Shown: positions 8,562 through 15,416 of the stretch, piece after piece | Layout: each line of letters starts with the position of its first letter | Numbering within the stretch: the stretch's first letter is position 1 | Source: UBA2136 sp963974105 | GTDB taxonomy: Bacteria > Pseudomonadota > Alphaproteobacteria > UBA2136 | Direction of reading: 5' to 3' | Length of the DNA stretch: 64,000 nt | Assembly (NCBI GenBank): GCA_963974105.1 | Contig: CAXBBG010000006.1 | Coordinates: forward strand, 1-64,000 | Made by a program: the position numbers and the translations under genes | The notes under the pieces: model-generated | The model's database searches: none | What the model saw: the letters and a program-made list of their open reading frames with translations, nothing else | What the model was told of the DNA's origin: nothing

Positions 8562-9017
8562 TTACCTTACTTTAATGGTGGCACTTAATGCCATTAAAAA
8601 TAAACCTGCGGCAAATGTAAGATAGTTAAATTCTATAACAATACTCAGCCAATAATCCATATTAACTTCTACTGTTAATGTATCAAGCACACCTCTGGTG
8701 TAGGCCTGCATAAATGGATTTAACGATATAAAAAATCCTAATACTTTTATTCTTGATAAGCTATGGTCAGTTAGATACCCCTTGAAACTATGATGTAAAA
8801 AAATAAGATCCATAAAATAAAAAATACTAATATAAACAACCGTGGATAAAACAATACCAATAGAAACCAATAATAAAAAAGAATTGGATAATGTTTCAGT
8901 GCTGTTGAAGTAAGGTTTAAATTTTTCGATTAGAAAAACAAATTTTATAAATAAAATGGCTGCCGCAATAGAAATGATATAGCTTCTAAAGTTTTGGCTA
9001 ATGGCTAATGCGCGCAT
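8562..9017 (-). CDS. Hypothetical small integral membrane protein
   Basis: A 151-residue protein with about four hydrophobic helices (near residues 12-32, 45-70, 90-105 and 128-148) and short polar loops, so an inner membrane protein. I see no family motif. It converges on the gene ending at 8555 with only six bases between stop codons, and no clear terminator separates them. The upstream side is a 342-base gap shared with the divergent HNH gene. Function unknown; coding is supported by the consistent hydrophobic pattern. Confidence 0.6.
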   Translation of the reverse strand: MRALAISQNFRSYIISIAAAILFIKFVFLIEKFKPYFNSTETLSNSFLLLVSIGIVLSTVVYISIFYFMDLIFLHHSFKGYLTDHSLSRIKVLGFFISLNPFMQAYTRGVLDTLTVEVNMDYWLSIVIEFNYLTFAAGLFLMALSATIKVR

Positions 9018-9359
9018 AAATTTACCCTGAGTTATTAAAGTTCATATTCCTTACTTTTATGATAATGCGTGCCTAATTTACTTTACAAGTTTTTGATTAA
9101 TTTATTGAAAATTATATAGGTTGTCTGCCAAAACTTTGTGTGATCATCCATAAGTATATATAGGATGAAGTGTATTAAACCTTGAAGGTAAGGAGGGCTT
9201 AGCTGGCAACAATCATTTTGAAATTTATCGTAAAAATGTCACTGAATACAATGGCAACATACGCATATGCCTAAAAAATAGGCAGTTATGGTTAGGCATA
9301 TTGCAGCAAAAATGGGTATTCTATACATGGGGGAAGAACTTGAATAGGAGGATACTCAT
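9018..9359. other. Long intergenic region with competing hairpins
   Basis: A 342-base gap between two divergent genes. TGCCTA (9268-9273) can pair either with TAGGCA (9279-9284), a tight 5-base-loop hairpin, or within ATATGCCTAA (9265-9274) with TTAGGCATAT (9292-9301), a 10-bp stem. The two folds exclude each other. No open frame with a ribosome binding site fills the gap. The structure sits about 60 bases before the HNH gene's start. Confidence 0.5.
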
Positions 9360-9968
9360 ATGAAAGATAAACCTGTGCTGGTACTTAATGCGGACTATAG
9401 GCCGCTTTCGTGGTATCCGCTTTCAGTTTGTACATGGCAAGAGGCTGTGAAGGCTATGTGTCTTGGACGTGTGGATGTTTTAGAGAGCTATAATACACAT
9501 GTGCATTCACCTTCTATGTCTTTACCTATTCCCTGTGTTATTGTTTTAAAAAGATTTGTAACACCGCCAACGCACCCACCCTTTACAAGACGTAATTTGT
9601 TACTGCGTGACATGTATTCTTGTCAATATTGTGGACAGGACGGTTATTTGACCGATCAAAAAAATGGCTGTTCACTTACTATGGACCATGTACACCCTAA
9701 ATCACAAGGCGGGCCTAAAACTTGGGAAAATATTGTGGCTTCATGTGCACCCTGTAATACTAAAAAGGCAGACAAAACACTTAAAGAAGCCAATATGCGT
9801 CTACGCTTTAATCCTTACCAGCCCACCATGCGTGAATTATGGAAGAATAGTTTAAAATTACTTTTTGGTAAAAATATTCCAGCGGCGTGGAAAACATATT
9901 TACTGCCTGATGAATGGCCTGAAAATATGGATGAAGAACTACAGTTTATTCAGCTTAGCGACGAATAG
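9360..9968 (+). CDS. HNH endonuclease family protein
   Basis: A 202-residue HNH nuclease-fold protein. Residues about 82-145 hold the zinc-stabilised fold: CQYC, then MDHVHPKSQGG (the DH of the HNH motif), ENIVASC and APC as the second metal pair. The N-terminal part (VLNADYRPLSWYPLSVCTWQEAVK) is typical of a widespread, chromosomally encoded group often annotated as HNH endonuclease or McrA-like. It is common in Alphaproteobacteria and not tied to a methylase, so restriction is not implied. The ribosome binding site AGGAGG lies eight bases before the ATG. No methyltransferase or phage gene is near. Biological role unknown. Confidence 0.9.
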   Translation: MKDKPVLVLNADYRPLSWYPLSVCTWQEAVKAMCLGRVDVLESYNTHVHSPSMSLPIPCVIVLKRFVTPPTHPPFTRRNLLLRDMYSCQYCGQDGYLTDQKNGCSLTMDHVHPKSQGGPKTWENIVASCAPCNTKKADKTLKEANMRLRFNPYQPTMRELWKNSLKLLFGKNIPAAWKTYLLPDEWPENMDEELQFIQLSDE

Positions 9969-9995
9969 TTTCAGGGTTGTTTTTTATGCGTGATT

Positions 9996-10805
9996 TTATT
10001 GATTTTGCAAACGTGGGTCAAGCACGTCGCGCAAACCTTCACCCAACAGGTTATAGCCAAGGACTGTTATTAAAATAGCAAGCCCTGGAAAAACGCTCAA
10101 CCACCAAGCCACTTCGAGTGCGGCTTTACCGTCAATTAAAATATTCCCCCAGCTTGGTGTGGGCGGTTGTACGCCAATACCTAAAAACGACAAACTGCTT
10201 TCAATTAAAATGGCACCTGCTACACCAAGTGTAAAGGTTACAAATAAAGGCGCCATGGCATTGGGCAGCATATATTTTGTCATGAGCCTAAGGTCACTAA
10301 CTCCTTGTATTTGAGCGGCTAAAATAAAGTCTTGGTTTTTTAGCTTTAAAAATTCGGCACGGACAAGGCGGGCAATTCCCATCCAACTGGTTAAGCCAAT
10401 AACAACCATAATATTTATAATAGAAGGCTCTAAAAAGGCAATGACAGCCAATATAAGGAAGAAAGAGGGGAAACAGAGCATAATATCGACAAATCGCATG
10501 ATGGTGGTTTCTGTACGTCCGCCGTAAAATCCCGCAAGTGCGCCCATAATAAGGCCAATAAAAGTTGAAAGCCCAACGGCTACAAACCCCACAAGTAAAG
10601 AAATGCGTGAGCCATGTAACATACGGCTAAAAACGTCGCGTCCGAGTTGGTCGGTGCCCATAATATGAGTAAGGGAAGGTGGCATTAAACTTTCACGTAT
10701 ATTTGTTGTGGCGGGGTCAAATGGGGCAATAACGTCGGCAAAAACGGCAAAAATGGCCATAAAAACCACAATACATCCACCTGTTATCACTAAAATATTC
10801 TTCAC
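9996..10805 (-). CDS. ABC transporter permease, DppC/OppC family
   Basis: A 269-residue inner-membrane permease of a peptide/nickel-type ABC importer. It shows the DppC-type N terminus (one helix, then PFDPA and GTDQLGRDVFSRMLHGSR), five to six helices, and the EAA loop (AAQIQGVSDLRLMTKYMLPN) that docks on the ATPase. The start is GTG at 10805 in the frame that gives the family N terminus. The usual partners (DppB permease, DppD/F ATPases, DppA binding protein) are absent on both sides: idi lies upstream and an HNH gene converges downstream. It must work with partners encoded elsewhere, or be a remnant. The reading frame is intact and of normal length. Confidence 0.92.
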   Translation of the reverse strand: MKNILVITGGCIVVFMAIFAVFADVIAPFDPATTNIRESLMPPSLTHIMGTDQLGRDVFSRMLHGSRISLLVGFVAVGLSTFIGLIMGALAGFYGGRTETTIMRFVDIMLCFPSFFLILAVIAFLEPSIINIMVVIGLTSWMGIARLVRAEFLKLKNQDFILAAQIQGVSDLRLMTKYMLPNAMAPLFVTFTLGVAGAILIESSLSFLGIGVQPPTPSWGNILIDGKAALEVAWWLSVFPGLAILITVLGYNLLGEGLRDVLDPRLQNQ

Positions 10806-10903
10806 GATACCCCATTTTTATTATTTTATGAGCGCTTAATTTAACAAATTTTAACCAAATTGGGAAACAAACTTTTTCTTTGTGGAGGCCAAGTTTCTCA
10901 AAT

Positions 10904-11494
10904 CTATGATGAGGAAGTGTGAAATGGACGAGTAGCTTGTAAGGGGAAGGTTTGGATATTATGCAGCCCTTTTTTTGCAATGTGCAATACTTGCGGTAGC
11001 CATGCGGTGTAATTTTGTGGGTTTTTGGCGAGGTCATCCTCAAGTATATCTAAATTTATCCAACGCATATCGTCAACCTCTTCTGGGTTGGGTTGTATGT
11101 TTTCGCCTTGGTATTCCGCCATAAATACATGGTCAATTTCATGTTCCGTTAAACCGTTGTCAAACACAGCTTTATAGGTAAATTTTTTAATAAATTTTAT
11201 GTTCTCAAAAGGGATATCCATGCCCATTTCAAATTTAAGACGCTCTTGTACTGAAATGGTTATTTCTTTTTGTGTGTTGGGGTGGCTGCAACACGTATTT
11301 GTCCACAACCCGCCACAATGATACTTTTGAGATGCGCGTTTTTGCAATAAATACTCAATACCATGAGCATTTTTTCTATAAATAAAAATAGAAAAGGCGC
11401 GGTGTAATAACCCTTGCTTGTGGGCCTGCAGTTTTTCAGCTTCGCCGATGGGGTTGTCATTCATATCTACTAAAAGTACGTTTTGGTAAGTCAT
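10904..11494 (-). CDS. idi: Isopentenyl-diphosphate delta-isomerase, type I
   Basis: A Nudix-fold enzyme of 196 residues interconverting IPP and DMAPP in isoprenoid synthesis. The type I signature is clear: LLDMN-like DMNDNPIG at the start, HRAFSIFIY, LLQKRA, and WTNTCCSHP, in which the catalytic Cys lies. A Glu-rich EEVDDMRWI supplies the second catalytic acid. I choose the ATG at 11494 (MTYQNVLL); ATGs further upstream add up to 13 residues not seen in the family. The orphan permease lies 100 bases downstream on the same strand. A strong hairpin (11542-11574) separates it from the gene upstream, so it likely has its own promoter. Confidence 0.95.
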   Translation of the reverse strand: MTYQNVLLVDMNDNPIGEAEKLQAHKQGLLHRAFSIFIYRKNAHGIEYLLQKRASQKYHCGGLWTNTCCSHPNTQKEITISVQERLKFEMGMDIPFENIKFIKKFTYKAVFDNGLTEHEIDHVFMAEYQGENIQPNPEEVDDMRWINLDILEDDLAKNPQNYTAWLPQVLHIAKKGLHNIQTFPLQATRPFHTSSS

Positions 11495-11539
11495 ACAAGT
11501 AAGCATAAAGGATGAAGAGCCGATATGGAACAAAAAAAG

Positions 11540-11574
11540 AAGAGCCCTGTCCGTTTTGAAATGCAGGGCTCTTA
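11540..11574 (-). terminator. Minus-strand terminator upstream of idi
   Basis: AAGAGCCCTG and CAGGGCTCTT form a 10-bp stem with a 14-base loop; on the minus strand it is followed by a T-rich stretch. It would end transcripts coming from the alpha/beta hydrolase gene. Confidence 0.65.
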
Positions 11575-11727
11575 AACGTAATGGAGCAAAAAAAGGCTGA
11601 AAGGAATTAGCCCCCCCCTTCCGATGTAAAGCATCTTGCTAAATCAGACATGCTCAACATTACGATATTGATAATGTGGCTTATTTGCGGTTAAATTTCA
11701 AGTGTAAATTGTATGCATATTTAACTT
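11575..11727 (-). other. Unassigned transcribed spacer with an 8-C tract
   Basis: About 150 bases between the alpha/beta hydrolase stop and a minus-strand terminator. It contains eight consecutive C on the plus strand (11611-11618). It could be a long 3' untranslated region or a small RNA. I could not match it to SRP RNA, 6S RNA or tmRNA. Confidence 0.3.
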
Positions 11728-12537
11728 TTATAGCTTTTTTGATGCATTTACAATGTCTTCCATAGCTTTTTTGATAACAATTTTTTGTAATTCTAAATTT
11801 CGAACTTCAAGATATTCGGTATGTGACATGCCAGACATTACTTGGGTGTGTACAATGTTTTTGCCATGTTTTATGAGGTTTTTTGTACTTACATGGGGTA
11901 TGACAGTGTCATTTTCAGCTATCATGATAGCTGTGGGTGCCGTAATTTTTTGAATGTATTCAAGGCTGTTAAATGGATGCTTTAATAACCATGATGTAGG
12001 TAAGTATGGGTAATCGATCTTTGCAATTTTAAGAAGACTGTCGTATGGGGTGAAGAGTAATACACCGTCAACATTTAAGTTGGCAGCCACATAGGTGGCA
12101 ACGCCCGTACCAAGGCTGATACCCATGATATACATTTTGCTTTTTGGAAATGTTGTTTTGATATATTGCGTAAAGGCAAGTGCATCTGCAAATAATGTTT
12201 CTTGTGTGGGATTGCCTTCACTACGACCGTAGCTACGGTAATTCATTGTCGCGATATGGCTCTTTTCGTTATATCCTTCAAAAATATTTTTACCAACTAA
12301 TAAAGCGTTTTGAGCATTCCCTGTAAATAATATAACAACATCAGCATTTTCATCGTCTGATTTGAAAATTTTACTTTCAAGTTTTATATTGTCTAAAGGG
12401 GAGATAAATACTTCGCCTTCAGTGCTTATGTTTTGTGGGGCGGCCTTTGCAGGGAATATCAATTTATCTTGTATAAAATACATAGCCGCGCAAACGACGA
12501 TATATATAAGAATAAGTGCAATAAAGAGAGTTTTCAT
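11728..12537 (-). CDS. Membrane-anchored alpha/beta hydrolase, Bem46/YfhR-like
   Basis: A 269-residue protein with one N-terminal hydrophobic helix (residues about 3-20) and an alpha/beta hydrolase domain. The nucleophile elbow GISLG (GxSxG) is present, preceded by NYRSYGRSEGNPT, which is typical of the Bem46/ABHD13/YfhR group. The acid lies in IAENDTVIP and the histidine in GMSHTEY, so the Ser-Asp-His triad is complete. I choose the ATG at 12537 (MKTLFIALIL); the longer frame to 12597 runs back through the ftsH terminator. It lies downstream of ftsH but behind a strong terminator, so it is probably expressed separately. Substrate unknown. Confidence 0.88.
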   Translation of the reverse strand: MKTLFIALILIYIVVCAAMYFIQDKLIFPAKAAPQNISTEGEVFISPLDNIKLESKIFKSDDENADVVILFTGNAQNALLVGKNIFEGYNEKSHIATMNYRSYGRSEGNPTQETLFADALAFTQYIKTTFPKSKMYIMGISLGTGVATYVAANLNVDGVLLFTPYDSLLKIAKIDYPYLPTSWLLKHPFNSLEYIQKITAPTAIMIAENDTVIPHVSTKNLIKHGKNIVHTQVMSGMSHTEYLEVRNLELQKIVIKKAMEDIVNASKKL

Positions 12538-12580
12538 AGAACAAGCCTTTGTGTGATGATTTTTTATGAGTATAAAGCAA

Positions 12581-12613
12581 AAAAAAACACCCTGCAAACT
12601 TGCAGGGTATTTT
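12581..12613 (-). terminator. Terminator of ftsH
   Basis: ACCCTGCAA (12589-12597) pairs with TTGCAGGGT (12600-12608). On the minus strand the hairpin is followed by a run of T. It closes the ftsH transcript. Confidence 0.9.
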
Positions 12614-12636
12614 GTTCGTTATAAAAGCGCAAAATT

Positions 12637-14538
12637 CTATGCGCTTTTTTTCGCTTTTTCTTGGTTTGCACGTGCTTCAATGTCAAAAATATCACCAAAT
12701 TTAACGTTTTGATATTCAGCGTCTAGATGACCTAAACATGCTTTAATATCGGCGTCGCGTATGGTACCTTTTTCCATTAAAAGTTCAGTCATGTCACACA
12801 GTTCCTTTTTGTGCTTCATAATAAAATCACGCACAATCAAGTCGGCGGCATCTAACCAGTCTTTTGATATTTTATCAACCTGTGACAGCAACGTTGCTGA
12901 CGCTGTAGATTGACCATATGCATTAGACTTTGCCGTAATTGGCCCAAGTTCTTTACTTAACCCCACATCCTTAATCATGGCTCGGATAACCGAACTCGCA
13001 CGTTCAAGGTCGCTTGAAGCGCCTGTGGTAATTTTAAGCTCGTCTTGGTTATGGTGTACCCATTCGCCAATGCGCCCTGCAAGTAAAGTTAAGGCAAATG
13101 CCATAAGCTGACCTTTGTTTTGGCTTACATTGTCTTCACCATTTCTAAAAATAGTGACACCTAGAGCTTGTTCACGCGGGACAATACTCACCATATAAGG
13201 TGCATCATGAAAACCCATGGTGCTTAACACATAACCTGCTACACAGTGGCCAGCTTCGTGCATGGCTGTTTCGGCACGTTGTGCGTCACTTAATAACATG
13301 CTTTTGCGTTCAGGGCCCATAAAGACCTTTTCTACAGCAGCTTCAAGATCGGCCATCGTAATTTCTTTGCGTTTTTCACGCGCAGCAAAAGTACCAGCTT
13401 CGTTGATCACGTTCTCAAGTTCAGCGCCTGTCATCCCTGGTGTGCTTTGTGCAATTTTTTTGAAATCTACGTCTTTTGACATAGGGACTTTGTTACCGTA
13501 AAGTTCCAAAATCTTCTCACGTCCTGCAACATCGGGCTTGCCCACTGTTACTTTACGTGTGAAACGACCTGGCCTTAATAAAGCGGGGTCAAGTACGTCT
13601 GCACGGTTTGTGGCACCAATGACAATGATTTGATTCGAGTTTTTAAAGCCATCCATTTCAACAAGCATGGCGTTTAACGTACCTTCACGTTCATCATTGC
13701 TTTGCATACCTTCACTACGTTTTTTACCAATGGCATCAATTTCATCAATAAAAATAATTACACCAGTGTTTTGCTCATTGGCGACTTTTTTAGCCATTTC
13801 GAAGGTGTCACGCATACGAGATGCACCCACACCAACAAACATTTCAACAAAGTCAGAACCTGCAAGGGTGAAAAATGGAACTTGTGCTTCACCTGCTAAG
13901 GCTTTAGCCAGTAACGTTTTACCGGTACCAGGAGGGCCAAGCATAAGCAAACCAGTAGGTATGTTCACGCCAAGGTCTTGGTAAGCTTCAGGGTTACGCA
14001 TATACTCAACCAGTTCCTGCACCTCAAATTTTGCTTCGTCACAACCTGCAACGTCGCTAAAGCGTAGGGTGTTTTCTCCTGGTGGGCAATATTGTGCTTT
14101 TGACTTTGAAAATTTACTCATACCGCCAGCGCCAGCACCACCGCCACCACCACCTTGCATGCGCCTCATGATAAACATGATGCCCATAAAAATAGCTGCA
14201 AAAATGATAACATTGAACACAACTGACATGAGGCCACCTTCTTGTTCTGCTGCTACAGCTTTGGCTTTAACACCGTGTTGACGTAGGTCATTGATAAGGT
14301 CACTGTCGTAGCCGCCAATGATACGTGTACGTTGACGTTTACCTGAATTAAGCAAGTAGATGATTTCACCTGTACCATTTTCAATAACGGCTTCTACAAC
14401 TTGTTTTTTTTCAACTTGTTCTAGAAAAGTGGTGTAACCAACTTCGGCAGATGTTTGCTTGTCTGCTCCGCTAAATGATTTAAATAAAAACACCATCGCT
14501 ACAGCAATACCGATCCACAAAAATAAATTTTTGTTCAT
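12637..14538 (-). CDS. ftsH: ATP-dependent zinc metalloprotease FtsH (divergent)
   Basis: Membrane AAA+ protease of 633 residues that degrades membrane and regulatory proteins. Order: N-terminal helix (residues 4-22), periplasmic domain, second helix near 105-125, a Gly-rich linker, AAA domain with Walker A GPPGTGKT, Walker B FIDEIDAIG and pore loop FVEMFVGVGAS, then the M41 peptidase with HEAGH. Several normally constant sites differ: the second-region-of-homology motif reads GRFTRKV rather than GRFDRQV, and the MGGRxAEE segment reads LAGRIGEW. It is either a fast-evolving main FtsH or a second paralogue. The start at 14538 is set by GGAGG eight bases upstream; a start at 14553 is less likely. 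tilS, the usual alphaproteobacterial neighbour, is absent. A tract of nine G lies at 14592-14600 upstream. Confidence 0.95.
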   Translation of the reverse strand: MNKNLFLWIGIAVAMVFLFKSFSGADKQTSAEVGYTTFLEQVEKKQVVEAVIENGTGEIIYLLNSGKRQRTRIIGGYDSDLINDLRQHGVKAKAVAAEQEGGLMSVVFNVIIFAAIFMGIMFIMRRMQGGGGGGAGAGGMSKFSKSKAQYCPPGENTLRFSDVAGCDEAKFEVQELVEYMRNPEAYQDLGVNIPTGLLMLGPPGTGKTLLAKALAGEAQVPFFTLAGSDFVEMFVGVGASRMRDTFEMAKKVANEQNTGVIIFIDEIDAIGKKRSEGMQSNDEREGTLNAMLVEMDGFKNSNQIIVIGATNRADVLDPALLRPGRFTRKVTVGKPDVAGREKILELYGNKVPMSKDVDFKKIAQSTPGMTGAELENVINEAGTFAAREKRKEITMADLEAAVEKVFMGPERKSMLLSDAQRAETAMHEAGHCVAGYVLSTMGFHDAPYMVSIVPREQALGVTIFRNGEDNVSQNKGQLMAFALTLLAGRIGEWVHHNQDELKITTGASSDLERASSVIRAMIKDVGLSKELGPITAKSNAYGQSTASATLLSQVDKISKDWLDAADLIVRDFIMKHKKELCDMTELLMEKGTIRDADIKACLGHLDAEYQNVKFGDIFDIEARANQEKAKKSA

Positions 14539-14544
14539 TTTAAG

Positions 14545-14556
14545 TACCTCCATAAG
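14545..14556 (-). promoter_or_regulatory. Short hairpin around the ftsH Shine-Dalgarno
   Basis: On the minus strand CTCC, TTAT and GGAG follow each other directly, so a four-base CTCC arm can mask the GGAGG that precedes the ftsH ATG. The stem is short; any regulatory effect is inference. Confidence 0.3.
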
Positions 14557-14750
14557 GAGTAAGGGGAATTATAAGAAATAAGTATGTTTAAGGGGGGGGG
14601 AGTAAAATGTGTTTCCTTAAAAAAAAGCATAGGTGTAGAATTAATCTGAGATCAATGTACCTTTTTATAGAAGGCATTGCAAGTATTGAAAAATAAAAAG
14701 TATACAATTGAAAGTGACATGTAACGCCTGTAACGATTTTCCTAGAAGAA

Positions 14751-15188
14751 TTATTTGCGTGGGATAAGCATGCGCCACTTTTGTGTTAGAATCACTTCAC
14801 CGTCAGCCTTTGTTGTGACTTGAACATTTACATAACCACGGCCAGGTTTTTTAGATTCTTCTAACCCAATTATTTCCATAAATGCTTGTAAGGTTGCACC
14901 TGGTTTAAGGGGGGCTAAAAAGCGAACATCATCGACCTGCATGCCAATAAGAGGTGTTTCGCCAAAAGGTTTACTGTCGACCATCAGGCGGATAGTGCTA
15001 GAAAGTGTTTGCCAGCCACTACCTATCAGTTCACCAAAAAAACTATTTTTAGCGGCTTCAACGTCGGTATGCATGGGCTGAGGGTCAAATTCCTGAGCGA
15101 ATGAAATAATTTCTGCTAAATTTAAAGTTTTGCTACCGCTTGGGTATATGTCGCCCACTTTTAGGTCGTCAAATAGTTTGTTCGCCAT
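14751..15188 (-). CDS. MaoC-like hot-dog dehydratase family protein
   Basis: A 145-residue single hot-dog-fold protein of the MaoC family, which hydrates or dehydrates acyl-CoA thioesters. The typical motif is present: FAQEFDPQPMHTD, with the catalytic Asp and His, then GELIGSGWQT. The N-terminal KVGDIYPSGSKT is also typical. Length is normal for the stand-alone bacterial form. No fatty-acid or polyhydroxyalkanoate gene is adjacent, so its substrate cannot be inferred from context. It is monocistronic, between ftsH and the divergent peptidase gene. An ATG at 15188 is the only sensible start. Confidence 0.92.
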   Translation of the reverse strand: MANKLFDDLKVGDIYPSGSKTLNLAEIISFAQEFDPQPMHTDVEAAKNSFFGELIGSGWQTLSSTIRLMVDSKPFGETPLIGMQVDDVRFLAPLKPGATLQAFMEIIGLEESKKPGRGYVNVQVTTKADGEVILTQKWRMLIPRK

Positions 15189-15360
15189 ATTTTGCGCATT
15201 CTTTTATTTTCATTTTTTTATATTTTAGGCAGTAAATATTAGAAGTGCAAGCAAAAGAAGTTTGATATTTAACATGGGAATGGTAATGTATACATGGTTA
15301 AGTTAAATACATTTACTTTTTAACGCCTTTTCTTTGGGCGAAAATCAAACAACTGTTCTT

Positions 15361-15387
15361 TTGTTACCTTAAAACTCTTGCTATAAT
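15361..15387 (+). promoter_or_regulatory. Probable sigma-70 promoter of the M16C peptidase gene
   Basis: TATAAT (15382-15387) is a perfect -10 preceded by TGC (extended -10). TTGTTA (15361-15366) is a weak -35 at 15-base spacing. It lies 29 bases before the ATG at 15417. Confidence 0.55.
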
Positions 15388-15416
15388 CTATTTATATTAA
15401 ATATAGAGGTATTCTT

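Noticed and set aside
9360..9968. HNH gene as part of a restriction or phage-defence system
   Set aside because: No methyltransferase, specificity or defence gene is adjacent; this stand-alone type is common on chromosomes.
10717..11043. 108-residue minus-strand frame bridging idi and the permease gene
   Set aside because: It overlaps both conserved genes in another frame and has no ribosome binding site or family resemblance.
11575..11727. SRP RNA, 6S RNA or tmRNA in the spacer before idi
   Set aside because: No GGAAGG-type SRP domain IV loop with pairing arms, no tRNA-like ends and no 6S closing stem could be traced.
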